Below, piece after piece: positions 51,401-61,899 of a stretch of 64,000 nucleotides of DNA. Position numbers and translations under genes: made by a program. Under the pieces are notes generated by a model. It had not been told where the DNA came from. It ran no database searches and saw nothing but the letters and a program-made list of their open reading frames with translations. This DNA is from Undaria pinnatifida (Eukaryota; Sar; Phaeophyceae; Laminariales; Alariaceae): contig JABAKD010000016.1 in the NCBI GenBank assembly GCA_012845835.1, forward strand, positions 4,887,919 to 4,951,918, read 5' to 3'. Every line of letters starts with the position of its first letter. Position 1 is the first letter of the stretch.

Positions 51401-54400
51401 TACCTTATTATCGAAGAACCAGCTTTTCCTTTTTTCAGGTACTCTTCTCGTTGAATTGTTCTCTCGATTGGACTGGCCCTTGCAGCATCGATTGCACGAA
51501 AAAGTCCAGGCCGCTGGAATAAGAGATGATGCTTGCTTGCTCGCGTACTTGACATCTTGCTCGCTTGATAGCTTGATCGGTTGTTTGCTCCATTGATCGT
51601 TTGCTCTGTGGCTTGATCGTTTACATATTTGCCGGCTTGCTCTCTGTCTTGCCTGCTTGTCTACTTGTCCGCTTGGTTGATTGATCGTTTGCTCGGTTGC
51701 TTCATCGCTCGCTTACTTGCCGGCTCGCACGCTTAGAGTACCTTTCCACTTATTTGAGAAAGTGGTTGACATTGACGTTGAATCGTGTATAATCGTCTCT
51801 AACCCTAGGCTTTGCCCTATTCCTAACCTTATCCCACTCACGCCATGCTATAATGCTATAAGCCGATATTTATGGGGATAACCCCCTTCGTCTCCTACAC
51901 AGCAGTGTGCCTCGACCCTTGTCTCAAAGAAGCGGTAAACTCTACCGCGCGCGCGATCGCTCGCTCACTTGCCCGCTTGGCTTTGCCCTGGAGCCCTTGT
52001 CGTGTGTCCCTGCCCTGTGCCCTCGTCGTGTGTACTGGTCGTGCCTCTTTGTCGTGTGTCCTTGACGTGCATCCTTGTCGTGTGTCCTTGACGTGTGTCC
52101 TTGACGTGTGTCCTTGTCGTGTGTCCTCGTCGTGTGTCCTTGACGTGTGTCCTTGACGTGTGTCCTTGTCGTGTGTTCTTAGCCCTCGGCGGTCGTCCCC
52201 TCTGGCCCGTGGGCTTGGCGGCTACGGCCGAGTGATTTCGTCCTCATCTGACGCGGGACAGCTTTCCACGCCGACGCTTCGTGAGGTATATTAACCCCTT
52301 TAACGTTGCACCCTCGCTTTTCGGGGTACACTACTTGAAATTATTGTGGGGTTGTTTTTGCAGCATTAGTACTACAAGGGCAACTCCGTAAGCTTGATTT
52401 TGCCCCATCCCAAAAAAAAAGAAGAAGGTAACCCCTTTCGAACTGCACCCATGTTTAGGGCAAAAAACTAGTTGGAATAGTGTGCGGTTGTTTTTGCGCG
52501 CGAAGTGATTCCGTATACCGTGGACAAAGCGCGACAAATCTCTCACTATATCATACATACATCCTGCGTTTAGCAGTATCAGTAATGGGTATTTTTTCAC
52601 TGGTGATTTTGGCGTCTTTTGCGATCAACCCCTTATCTGAGGATCCTCACCTATATTAGGTCCTCATTGAACGCTTCGGGTCCATACATAGGGCTAAGGG
52701 TCCTTATTTAAGGCTGAGGGTCGTTATCTAAGGCTAAGGGTCCTTTAAGGCTAAGGATCCTTATCTAGGGCCAAGGGTAGTTATCTCAGGCTGAAGGTCC
52801 TTATCTAAGGATAAAGGTCCGTATCTAGGGATAAGGGTCCTTATATGAGGCTAAGGGTTTTTATCTTGGGCTGAGGGTCCCTATCTGAGGCTACGAGTAC
52901 GAGAGGGCCCTTACCTAAGGCTAATGGTCCTTATCTAACGGTAAGGGTCCTTATCTAGGGATCAGGGTCCTTATCTAGGGATCAGGGTCCTTATCTAGGG
53001 ATCAGGGTCCTTATCTAAGGGTTCCATTTTACTGACGCCTGTATAGAATGCGGTAGGAATCAGCATCAAATCAATCATGGCGCGAAGATGGTATAGAATG
53101 CGGTAGGAATCAGCATCAAATCAACCATGGTGCGAGGATGGGGGGGGGGGGGGGGGGGGGTCCCAGAGGGAGCGGGGGGGGGGGCGGCAAGATTTATCGC
53201 CGAGGGGGGCATTTCGGAGGGGCTGCGCGACCGGCGGTTGTTTTGTCCCGTAATGGGCACCCGAGGAGCCATCATAGGAGCGTTCGGGACCCTAAAAAGC
53301 GGTCAAATCGGCGTATGCCGCCCATTCTAAAAGCTACCAGGTGTGTATTGCCGACTACAGATGAGAGCAACATGCAGAGCAATACTTCCAAGTATGCAGT
53401 CAAGACCGCTTGAATTGACCTGTCACGGGGCGCTCTCAAATCGGAGTATAGCCACTTTATCGTATCGGGGTATAGCCACTTTAGTTATCATAATGCTCGA
53501 TTGTCGGGTTGTGCGAGTGACCGTGTGCCGCGGACATCCTTGTCGTTTGATTGATGAGCGGTGTTGGTGTTGGGACCGTAAAGCGCCACATATCACATAT
53601 CACGCTGTTAGGATAGTGCGCTCGCGCTCATTGCCCCTCCCCCCCTCTCCTCTCCCTTGCTGGGTGATACCCACGCTCCCCCCCCGCCGCTCATGCTAGG
53701 CGATATCCGCGCGGGAGCAGGGAGGAGAGGAAGAGGAGGACGGGCAACAGCAGCAGCAGGCGCAGGATGATGCTAACGAAGGCGGTGTCACAGGGCTTGA
53801 AAACGGGCTGGCGTCGCGTTTGATCATGTCCCTCGCGAGGGCGGCGACGGAAGAGCGCCAAGGCTCGTCAACTCCGCGAAGAGGGGCGAGGAGCTTTGCA
53901 TTGCGACGGTTCGAAGCAGAAGGGGCAAGTTTTTCTAACGAGGAGGAGGCCAGCCGGCACGCGGGGGAAGGAGGAGATGACGAGCCGTTCGGTTTGGGTG
54001 CGGCGGTGGGCGGTGCGTGCGACGGTGACGAGGAAGCGGAGGGCACGGACAAGCAGGTTCGAGTTTCGGCGCCATATGGCTTCTCGCCCAAAATGTGCCC
54101 GAGTGGTGTACCCAGCGGTGTTTGCTGATCGTTTTCCTGGTGGCAGTACAGTCATGGTCCCTCATCAGTGCTGCGGTTGGCAAATGTATCGGTTGACGGC
54201 ATTCTTAACTTTTGACGGACAACCGTCAAGTCAAGGGCCGCTTTATGCTTCGGTTTTTTTCATTCATCCCAGTTATTATCCTCGCACTGCTCTCGCGCTC
54301 CCTCTCAATAGTAACTCAGATCCGGGGTGAAATAGCGGGCCCTCCTCCCCCCTCCCCCCTCCATACGTGCCTTCATTTTTATCGCGAGAATAATTTGGCA

Positions 54401-57130
54401 TTTTCTTCCCTCGTCGTCTCGCGTCGAATTGTGCCTACCCACGCTGCTAAGTGCTCTCAACCACCGCTGTATACTAAAACTAGTACATTGCGTCTAACGA
54501 GGCTTTGGCGCGACAAAACTATATTATACACCGTCAAACCACATATTTATTTGGCGGTAGGTGTGCCTTGCTAAACGAGAGCACCGGCATTGAAGTAGAA
54601 CCCGGGATAATGCTATACTTCGTACGAGGTCGTGACGATCTTTTTCATCTCACTGCAACTGGAGGCCCGCACTGATCGGAGCCGCGGTAACGAGGGACCA
54701 CGACCAGTAGCGTCTCCTGGTTGCTTAGTGGTGCCGTCGAAATGCTTTTTTTGAGTATGTCATCGACTACAGGAGTGTCGCGGGGTCAGCTTTTTTTTTC
54801 TTTGGACGGGTTTTTGTGGATTGTGGATTGTGTGTGTGTAACGTGTTGGTGCGTGCGTAACGCGTTTTCATCTTTTTTGTCGTGTTTTTTTTAATATTTT
54901 TTGTTAGCTGTTGACGGTGACGGGCGGCGTCAATTTTTCTTTTCGGCAGCAGTGCGGTCGGCGCTGTATGGGGTGCCCGTTGTGGTAGAAGCTTTGGGTC
55001 GCAGACAGGCAGCTGCGAGGAGGGGGGCTACCCTCCCTTTCTAGCTTTAGATATGTGCATTTGCTTTGTTTTTTACCTTGGTCCGCTTTTATGACTTTTG
55101 TCGTATCGATGAGTCAATTTTTTTGTTTTGATTTGTTTTGTTTGCTTGCTGCTTTTCGCCTTTGTTTTCTTCTGCGCGCTGCTTGCGACGCTGCAGGAAC
55201 GTATGCGTGCGATCAACCGGGGTTTGAGCCACAAGCTGGAGAGGCAGGTGGTCACTATAATGAACGAGGTGAAGTGTGAAGCCATCAAAGGGTCGGCATT
55301 TGTCACGTAACCCTTTATAACTGCGGTACTATTACTATTACTATTACTATCGTAATCAAAACCCACGATAGACACAAAAAGTCTATACGAGTATCTTCGC
55401 CTATTTTGACCAACCGTATTTGGTTTGTAACACTGCTGCTGTATGTCCCCCCTCCCCCCTTTAGAAGTAAGATTTTTCCCAAAAGCGGGTTTCCAGCTGT
55501 AAAGGGGTTTCTATTGCTGCCGTCCCGTTATGGGGACAAAGCACTTGGAATTATACTAGGAAAATAAACCTGCTGCGATACCGTTGTGGGGACAAATATC
55601 ACCTTGGAGTTCCACTATTACCAGGTAATAGTTACACTGCTGTTAATAGGATAACGTAAGGAGTTGGAAAAGTGTACTGGGAAGCCTAACGGAGAACCGG
55701 CGCGTAACGACGGACTCGGATAATGCATTTCGGCGTGTGACAGCAATACAGTAATGGTCCCTCTATAGTGTCGGTTTCTCTCTATAGTGCCGGTTGCCTG
55801 CTTTTGTGCCTGTGAAATCGCTTGGCGCAGATGGGAAACACAGGTAGTGGCAGTATGCGGAGTAGTGCCGGTTGCCGCTATAGTGCCGGCGTTTCCGGCT
55901 ACAAATAGTACACACCGGCACTATAGAGGGACCACTTATAATACTACTACTGTACTACTGTTGTGCTATTTGTGTGTTTGGCCCCTCAGACGGCGTCTAC
56001 TGACGAACGGCGATAGCGCCCATCAGCAACATGCTGCCGCCGGTGCTTGTCCTATGATATCCTACGTCTCTAGTCGCGACGTGTGCTGCTGCCATGCGAA
56101 GCCAGCGTTGATCAATACCTTATTAGCCGCGAGTCGGTTCGTTGTGGGAACGGGGGAGCTCTATGCTGTAGTTGAGGGGATACCCGCGGTCATATGCTTT
56201 GTTTAGTTTGCACACTGATTTAATTTCGCTTGTGCGCGTTCTTCATCTCGTGTGTTGTAAGTGGGAAATCGTACTGTTTCCCGGCCGAATTTTGATTTCG
56301 TTATTGATTTTCGGATCTTCCTATTAATAGGGCTCCAGCACCTATGTGGGACCATGGACTCTAGATTTTTTACGAGTTAGTGTGAGAACAACAACTACAA
56401 CAACAACAATACCTCAGCCCCCCCCCTTCCTGCACACCGGGTGATCGTTTTTTTTTTTTTCGAAGCAGGCGAGCAGCCAGGATCTGACCGAGCTCCACGG
56501 GATCGGGTTGCGGCGAGCGCAGCTCATTGTCCAGACGAGGTCGGTGCATGAAGCATCGCGTGTCACTTACAGTTTTAGGGAACGCACTATACTTAACCTA
56601 TCTTAATGTTCATTTTCCGGTGTATTATACGTAGCGAAAAGGTCAAGAGGCGCATGTCGAGCAGTTCGGTTGCTTTCTCTAGCGAATCACGGCCGACGAG
56701 CTGACTATGATCTGACTGTTTGATGTGACGGCAAACACCGGAGTAGGCCGGGCGTCGGGTGCAGGACTTAAAACGTGTGTAGCGATGTCCCGAGTTGACG
56801 GACAAATCGACGATTTTGGCGAAACAGCTGGAGACATACGGTATTACATTATAACCACATGTAGAAGATGGCCCATACTCACACGACTGCGTTTTTGCGA
56901 CGCTCCACTTGGGTACGCATTCCCTTTTAACCCCCACCCTTTCCTCCAAACCATTCTTGTTTTTTGTTTCTTGTTTTTGTTTTATGCTTTGAAGGGCCGC
57001 TGCTCCGTTCGAGACCTTGGCTGACCTGTCTCGCATCGGAATGTACCCCAAGCAGATAGAGAAGATGGGCAGGCACAACATGCTGGAATGCCTCGATGTC
57101 TACCCTGCCAAGATGGGAAGCCCGTCGTAG
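45255..57130 (+). CDS. KIF22/Kid-tail-like helix-hairpin-helix protein, no motor visible
   Basis: Nine exons: 45255-45496, 46340-46433, 48201-48268, 50006-50167, 50931-50970, 53700-54056, 55197-55268, 56469-56539 and 56995-57130. All phases agree, giving about 413 residues. Order: Lys-rich basic start (KTPAKKTTSKPKR), a TPR-like helix pair (LIEEGKKAAAEGRLAAALRK / YETAMVTLPE), a coiled segment (RNKIAKLEARLDEEED), an acidic Gln/Glu-rich exon, then SHKLERQVVTIMNEASSQDL, the HhH motif LHGIGLRRAQLIVQTR, and a second hairpin (FETLADLSRIGMYPKQIEKM). The last two exons match the C-terminus of kinesin-10 KIF22/Kid, which binds DNA and moves chromosomes on spindles. No P-loop, SSRSH or DLAGSE exon was found upstream, where the BET gene lies on the other strand. 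Either this is a stand-alone tail protein or the motor exons are hidden. Confidence 0.75.
46340..46433 (+). CDS. Kid-tail-like gene exon: TPR-like helices
   Basis: After GATTTAG. One base plus VLIEEGKKAAAEGRLAAAL RKYETAMVTLPE in 31 codons, then GTGAGG. Alternating Gly and Ala spacing (EG..L.AAL.KYE.A) is the TPR-like hairpin found before the tail of several kinesins. Confidence 0.75.
46500..46540 (+). repeat. Interstitial telomere-like repeat
   Basis: ACCCTAACCTTAACCCTAAC and continuation, about five units, within a repeat also present near 51800-51945 (shared CGTCTCCTACACAGCAGTGT). CCCTAA is the common telomere unit. Here it is part of a dispersed element. Confidence 0.75.
46680..46830 (+). 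repeat. Dispersed repeat R12
   Basis: GTGGGCGTAACCTTATGGCC, GCATCCCTACTATGCC, CGTCGGGTTTTCGCCGA and CGCGTGCACCTGGCGCGAAG. In a Kid-tail-like intron. Confidence 0.65.
46998..47250 (+). mobile_element. LINE/non-LTR C-terminal remnant, AT-rich
   Basis: Open frame reading GECEIYKEERHALEKEMRK, then DGCDMEEFGRLLIESSEE, ILGDRWWPQTAKQDGDRI and FYVIYGKG, to a stop at 47248. The C-x-x-Y-x-x-E-R start, then a spaced acidic helix, is the usual C-terminal tail of non-LTR reverse-transcriptase proteins (zinc-finger end). Composition is clearly AT-richer than nearby exons. Only the last about 80 codons remain, after a C run. Confidence 0.6.
47255..47410 (+). repeat. R11, two tandem copies, then CA/CG microsatellite
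   Basis: Two R11 copies (period about 80) followed by a C run, (CA)n and (CG)n to about 47453. Confidence 0.75.
48201..48268 (+). CDS. Kid-tail-like gene exon: coiled coil
   Basis: After CGCTTCCCAG. AYKPRLRNKIAKLEARLDEE then ED plus CG, then GTGAGG. An M1 MITE begins only about 18 bp after the donor. Confidence 0.75.
48286..48443. mobile_element. M1 MITE copy 2
   Basis: GGTCCCTCTATAGTGCCGGT at the left, CACATACCGGCACTGCTGTGGACC at the right in degenerate form. Same internal order as copy 1 (GGCATAGATGGGAACAA, GCGGAGTAGTGCAGGTTGCC). Starts just after a Kid-tail-like splice donor. Confidence 0.75.
48960..49365. repeat. R4 copy and M1 fragments
   Basis: R4 at 48960-49070 (AGCCCCTTGAGAACCCCAAA). 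M1-type words (CACCGGCACTATTC, ACTATAGAGGGTTCCAG, TTATAGAGGGCGGTGGC, CAACCGGCACTG) scattered from 49150 to 49365, out of order, as if several insertions decayed into each other. Confidence 0.5.
50006..50167 (+). CDS. Kid-tail-like gene exon
   Basis: After TTGTCAAAG. (R)SPGTPSCSSKSAFPDGADG, then EKDPGILDLLHIAVQDVAAA and NDASGRDTGALSTF plus AG, then GTATAA. Ser/Pro-rich start, then a helix. Confidence 0.7.
50465..50600 (+). repeat. R4 copy
   Basis: AACCCCTTTAGGGCCCCCGA to GGGTTTCCAGTTATTAAAGC. The best-preserved left end in the window. Confidence 0.65.
50931..50970 (+). CDS. Kid-tail-like gene small exon
   Basis: After GGGACTGCAG. (R)AKRNIRWQVLKRM then GTGGGT. An alternative donor at 50956 (GTTCTC) gives a shorter exon in the same phase. 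Required to bridge phase 2 to phase 0. Confidence 0.5.
51530..51740 (+). repeat. GCTTG/TTGCTCG degenerate repeat
   Basis: Loose repeats of GCTTGATCGTTTGCTCGG-type words, in a Kid-tail-like intron. No gene. Confidence 0.6.
52000..52180 (+). repeat. GTGTGTCCTTGAC minisatellite
   Basis: About a dozen units of 13-15 bp (CGTGTGTCCTTGTCGTGTGT). Confidence 0.9.
52640..53035 (+). repeat. GGTCCTTATCTAAGGCTAAG minisatellite
   Basis: About 20 units of 18-20 bp, the last four the most regular (CTAGGGATCAGGGTCCTTAT). Confidence 0.93.
53038..53145 (+). repeat. Tandem duplication, about 52-bp period, then G run
   Basis: GTATAGAATGCGGTAGGAAT through TCAAATCAA.CATGG.GCGA occurs twice in a row, followed by a long G run (53140-53160). 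Confidence 0.9.
53700..54056 (+). CDS. Kid-tail-like gene exon: acidic, Gln-rich
   Basis: After a C-rich tract and CATGCTAG. AISAREQGGEEEEDGQQQQQ, then LENGLASRLIMSLARAATEE, RRGARSFALRRFEAEG and an acidic end (GDEEAEGTDKQ), then GTTCGA. Probably disordered with one helix. The donor is weak. Confidence 0.65.
54275..54440 (+). repeat. Dispersed repeat R1, third copy
   Basis: CCTCGCACTGCTCTCGCGCT to TTCCCTCGTCGTCTCGCGTC, same orientation as 2420-2585. In a Kid-tail-like intron. Confidence 0.7.
55197..55268 (+). CDS. Kid-tail-like gene exon before the HhH
   Basis: After GCGACGCTGCAG. ERMRAINRGLSHKLERQV then VTIMNE, then GTGAAG. Parallels the KIF22 segment ILDLLNEG just before the HhH. Confidence 0.75.
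55753..55932. mobile_element. M1 MITE copy 3, best-preserved ends
   Basis: GGTCCCTCTATAGTGTCGGT left, CACCGGCACTATAGAGGGACC right, near-perfect inverted repeats. A short internal duplication of CTCTCTATAGTGCCGGTTGC follows the left end. Confidence 0.8.
56469..56539 (+). CDS. Kid-tail-like gene exon: helix-hairpin-helix
   Basis: After TTCGAAGCAG. ASSQDLTELHGIGLRRAQ then LIVQT plus AG, then GTCGGT. G-I-G flanked by helices is the sequence-independent DNA-binding hairpin. KIF22 has LQRIGPKKAQLIVGWR in the same place. Confidence 0.85.
56995..57130 (+). CDS. Kid-tail-like gene terminal exon
   Basis: After GCTTTGAAG. (R)AAAPFETLADLSRIGMYP, then KQIEKMGRHNMLECLDVYP and AKMGSPS, TAG at 57128. Parallels the second KIF22 hairpin ([20 protein letters not shown]). 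Confidence 0.8.
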
Positions 57131-57149
57131 ACCGGCCGGTGTCGTTGGT

Positions 57150-57360
57150 TGGTTGGTCGATTTGAATGAAGAGGTTGTGCTTGGTTGGTTGGTTGAAATT
57201 GATTGGTTGGTTGGTTGATCGGTCGGTCGGTTGGTGAATTGATTGCGTGGAGAGGTTTGGTTGGCTGATCGGTTGGTTGGTTAAATGGTTGGTTGGTTGG
57301 TTGGTTGGTCGATCGATTGGATGGTCGGTTGGTTGGATGGATGGTTGGATGGTAGGTTGA
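57150..57360 (+). repeat. GGTTGGTT low-complexity tract
   Basis: About 200 bp of GGTTGGTTGGTTGA-type words just downstream of the Kid-tail-like stop codon. It may lie in the 3' UTR. Confidence 0.85.
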
Positions 57361-59400
57361 TTCGGAGCATCATGAAGTTGGAATCGTTCGATGGCGGGCT
57401 TTGTCGCTCGATTGACCCTGTAAGGTCGCATTGAGTATCATGCGGCGAAGCTGTCACGTTTTCAGAGAGTTGTATTGCGCTTTGAGACGGGGAGTGGAGT
57501 CAGGGGGTGGGGGCGGGTGGTACGTGTGATGGCTCTCTTCAAGCGTGAAGCTAGAAGTGTGTTTGATTATACGAGGTGCCGCCCACGATGCCAGGAAGAA
57601 TCGCAACATGTGGCCGCGAAAGGAGGGGGACATCGTACAAATGTGCAAACATATCATTTTCGATAGTCTTCCTTGCCAGCGATAGGTTTTGCTGTCGGCT
57701 CTAGGACGAGCAACATGTATTGTATAGACTGCTGTCTGGGCGGGTATTGGACTAGTAATATTAAAAAGGTATAACCGACTAGTGATAGTATGTACCGCCG
57801 GTGCAGTCGTGATGATGGTAGCTGAAACGGCGCTAAAAATAAATGTAATTTGTCAGTATATTGGACCTTTTAACATGCTTGCCACAAGCATGCCATGCTC
57901 ATGATCAATTTACTGAAGGGAGCCAAAGAGGGAGGGAGCGCGACGGATGAAGAAAGCCACCCCGACCAACAGTCAGGACAGACAGACGCGCAAACAGCTG
58001 CAACAAGTTGATGGATAATTTAAGAATGACATAATCCAGAATATGTAGAATATCTTGACTGGCTCTTGCCGACTGAATCGAGCTCTCCTACTGGCACGGA
58101 CCGAGCCCCCCGCTTTTTCTTTTTAAAGCGCCCCTCGAGGTGGGCAGAATCGGGCCTATTTGTTTCTTGAGGTGTTGTTGATGGGGGAGACTTGGGGTAG
58201 TGGTGGTAGATGGTGGAGGTATGGGGGGATTCGAATGCAGCAGCCGCAGCTAGCCATCTGGGGAGGGCAGGGGAGGTGTACTAGTTGTCATGCATGGCCG
58301 TAGTGTTCATGATATGATGTGATAGACCCTTGCATTCCTACAAAGCTGGAACGGAGCACGTCGGGTTTTCGCCGAACACGCAAGGGGGGAGGAGGGGTTC
58401 AGTGTAGTACATGGTGCAATATGTCATGTCTTTCTTGGTGCCTTTCTGTTTTCTTTCGTCTATATGTGTTAAGCTTCTTCCAGCTGGATTGTGCATTATC
58501 TTGTGTTGTGATTTGGAAGGCGGTAAACAATTGGTGTCGACAAGTAATTATACACGGTTTCACGTCACGGGTTACTTACACATGTATACCGGTGTATGTA
58601 GCTTCTTCTGCCACATGCTATTATTAATAATAGTACTAATAGTAGTAATAGTACGCTAGAGAGGTGCACTTTGTTTTTTCCCCTGAGGCTCCTCCCTCGC
58701 ATGAAAAACTCTACACCCCACCTAAAGCCTGACTTCGAGAAAAATGGAAGTGCTTTTTTTGTGATGTCATCCCCCTTCCTTCCTTTCCTCCTCTCGCCCC
58801 CCCCCCCCACCCCCCCCTGTTTAGCCCTCCTGGTCGTGAAACAATCGGGTGGGTGGGTGGGTGGGTGGGAGATTGCGATTGGTGTACCCCCTTGCGGCCT
58901 CTCTACCCCTTATGCTCATGCCGTCGATCTTCACCATACTGCTACTACTGCTGCTTTTGTCTCTGCAGCGTGGGCACTTCTTCCTTTTACCTGTACCGGT
59001 TGTCGTGTCCGATACTCGCTGCTGCTGTGCTGCTGCTGTACTATGCTGATGCTGCTGAGACTCTCCTATGTTTCCATGAAATTCTTTCCCCCGGAACCAC
59101 CCCCCCCTTACTGCCCGGTTATCTGATATTTCCTTTCCGTTCCGTCAAACTCCAGACTGTTCCGACATTATTACATTTTGGTCTCTCTTGACGAAAAAAT
59201 GCGTGTTCATTGATATCATGGCGTTCTCCACGGGGGAGGGGGGGTGGAAACTGGCGGCTCTCCCTCGTCCCGTTTCCCCTGCCCCCGCCCCCTCCCCCGT
59301 TCCCTATCCCGGCTATTGTACGCGGCTGACCTGCCCTCTACTCCCGACAGATAACCTCAACAACCGGAAGCCCATTCAAAAGCCGCGTTCCATGCCTGCA
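57360..59400. other. No gene supported; repeat pieces
   Basis: An R12 copy at about 58280-58390 (GGCCGTAGTGTTCATGA, CGTCGGGTTTTCGCCGAA). G/C runs near 58795 and a (GGGT)n at 58848-58868. No splice-supported exon found. Confidence 0.4.
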
Positions 59401-61070
59401 CCTACCATTACTCTACCTGTCCCTACCCCATCTCGTCCTGTGCTCCGGTTGTCTACTGGGCGCTCCTTTCCTTCCTACTAGAACCCTGGACACCCAGAGG
59501 GGATATTCCATGGTATACCTCACGTGCCCCCTAAATTCTTGTGACACCCTCTGCCCTTTTCTCTGGATCGTCCATGGCTGTGCTCCCATCTCCGCTGGCC
59601 TTGTCACTCCCCTTATCCTTCTGGAGTGCGGCGTGCATTCCTCCGGAACCAGTTCCCCGACCCCCCCCCTCCCATCCCCCCTCGATTTCCTCTCCACTCT
59701 CTCTAGTCCGCTCCTTAAGCGAAACGTCTCTTTTCCTCTCATACCCTCCGTCTTCCCCCGCTCCTGTACGCCATTTGCGGGGTGTTCTACCTCCCCGGAA
59801 CTGTCCTCCCATAGTACTCGATCAGTTCCACCATTGAATCCACTACGTTCCTTTTCCGCCCCGCCCCCCGCCCCCCGCCCCCCGCTCGGGTCCTGTTGTT
59901 CTCACGGCTACCGCCCCTTTTCTCTCCTGGACCCCTTTCCCCTTTTAAGTATATTTTCATCGTATCTGCTGCCTTCCTCTTTCCGGGCCCCCAACTGCAA
60001 CCCTTTCTCGAAGAAGGCCACATCTCCCCTCCTCAAGCAGCAAACCCTCGTGCAGCTTCCTCCCTTCCTCCGCGAACAGCTCCGTGGCCCTCAACAACAA
60101 CTGATTCGTCCAGGGCTGTCCGATCCACTCGATCCTCTCCCTATCCCCCACTCACCAATGCTCTCCTCCATCACTCTGATCGTCTCCCACGTCAGCGGCC
60201 TCCTCACCCGCGCATGGTTTTCCCCTTCCATAAGCGCGCTCTTTCGAATCGTTTCTCCACGTCCTCGATCCTAAATTAATTCTGCGGCAGTGACAGCCCC
60301 CCTTCAATGCTCGTGGTAAAAGTTTACCGCCATCAACTTCCCCACCTTGGTTGCCTCCTATTTCTTCCTTCACGCGCAGCAGTGAGCCACGGTCTCTGCC
60401 AGCTCATCCGCCAACTCCCACTCGTTCATCTCATTCCCCAACCAGTTTCCATCCCTTCTCCTGATCCTCCAGCTCACCCACATTCACCAACCTTGCGCTT
60501 AAGTCCCTCGAGTCGATTTCGCAACTCGCCCCAAGTGCGTCGCTGTGCGCAATCTCCGAACACATCCTCGCTCCTTCCACTACAAGTTCCCCCTCGTCTC
60601 CAGGCCCGACCCTCCTACCGCCTCAAATAAAGCGTCCGAACCATGTCCTTCTGTGGGGCTGTTTCACGAACCAGAAGAACGGCGCCGCCAACTCTTCTCC
60701 TCTCCCCACCAAGCCTTCCGTCAGGCACCATCTCTACCACTCCACGTCTGCCATGAACCCCTCCGTAAGATCCCGCACTCTGCTTGCTTCTGCCTTCTTC
60801 CTACCCCCCCCCCCCCCCCCCCGCCCCCGCGCCCCGCGCCTTTTCCTGCCCATTCAGATGCAGCTTGCTCCGCTGCAGAAGCTGCCGCATCCTTCCCATC
60901 GCCTACTCCACCTTCCCCTAGCCCCCTCCTTATTTAGCAGCATCTCTCCCGTCAATTCTGCCTTTGTGGTCTGCCGCTGTGCCTCCGAGATCGCGCAACA
61001 ACCCATCCCATGGCCTAGTCTAAAGGTATACCAAAAAAAGATCATGTTGCTCAAAAGCAAAACGACATCC
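59400..61070 (-). pseudogene. Eroded protein-coding remnant of unknown origin
   Basis: The minus strand carries several short open pieces with natural amino-acid composition, for example GHGMGCCAISEAQRQTTKAE, ELTGEM, ELIEYYGRTVPGR and RATELFAEEGRKLHEGLL. The plus strand is Ser/Pro-rich throughout, as expected for a mirror of real coding sequence. Reading is broken many times, so it looks old. It could be a decayed mobile-element ORF or a dead host gene. I make no family assignment. Confidence 0.4.
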
Positions 61071-61179
61071 GATATTCCGATTAAACTGGGTTACTTGGAC
61101 TATAGGTTGAGGAGTCCCATCAATAGTTGATTCAGAAAATACGTTTGCCCTAAACCAAGTCCTACACGAAAAACTAGTC

Positions 61180-61445
61180 ATCCCACGGTAGGGGTTGCAG
61201 TTGTATGATTGCGCCAAAAAGTCCCTGGGCGATTGAGTTCCCCATGTGAGGAACTGCAGGTAAATGAAGTAATTTCACGAGAGTACATATTGTGGTAGGA
61301 CTAAGGCATATAAGCTTGGTCGGGTCGTGCGAACGAATGCCTTCCAAGTCGTGTTTCGGGTGACATATTGAGTTCCTACTGTGAGGACCTCAGGGACTCA
61401 TGCTGCAACCCTGCCGTGGGCTGACTCCACTATCGCATCTTGTTA
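61180..61445 (+). repeat. R9 copies
   Basis: GTGCGAACGAATGCCTTCCAA, then GAGGACCTCAGG and CTGCCGTGGGCTGACTCC, plus a related weaker block at 61185-61260. Followed by a GTTGGTTACTG degenerate repeat (61500-61570). Confidence 0.55.
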
Positions 61446-61734
61446 CAAGGTACAACTATTGTCACGCGCTTGCCTGCTTTTTGATTGGATAAAAACACGG
61501 TTGGTTACTGTTGGTTCCTGTTGGCTACTGCGCTGTTGGTTACTGTTGGTTGCTGTTGTTGGTTACTGGATGCATGCTATGGGTAGAGGTGTCCCCTTTT
61601 TTTTCTGAGGCTGTGCTCATTTGAGGAGCTATAGACTAGTCTATAAACATACTACATACACCTCTTCCCAACAACCGATTTAGGGGAAAAGAAAGGCGCT
61701 ACGTACACGACGAAAAATCCAACGGCCTAGGTAT

Positions 61735-61800
61735 CCAACAAAAAAAATGAAATTCCGAGGATTTGGGGTCAAGGAGCCCCGTCATCCACAAAAAAAACGT
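61735..61800 (+). repeat. Single diverged 76-bp-family unit
   Basis: AAATTCCGAGGATTTGGGGT then AAGGAGCCCCGTCAT matches the edge of the array at 30965. It shows that the array unit derives from a dispersed repeat. Confidence 0.6.
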
Positions 61801-61899
61801 AGTAGCCAGAGAAAAATTATGCTTGTATCGTGCCTTTATCGTCCACAATAGCATGCATGCGTGACTGCTGCTCAACAACCAGAAACGATTTTTAACTTT

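Noticed and set aside
51420-51560. Segment after TTTTTTCAG reading GTLLVELFSRLDWPLQHRLH
   Set aside because: A good acceptor, but no donor in a phase that fits between the Kid-tail-like exons at 50970 and 53700.
59510-60274. 254-codon plus-strand Ser/Pro/Leu frame
   Set aside because: Looks like the complement of purine-rich minus-strand coding text. No domain and no splice context.
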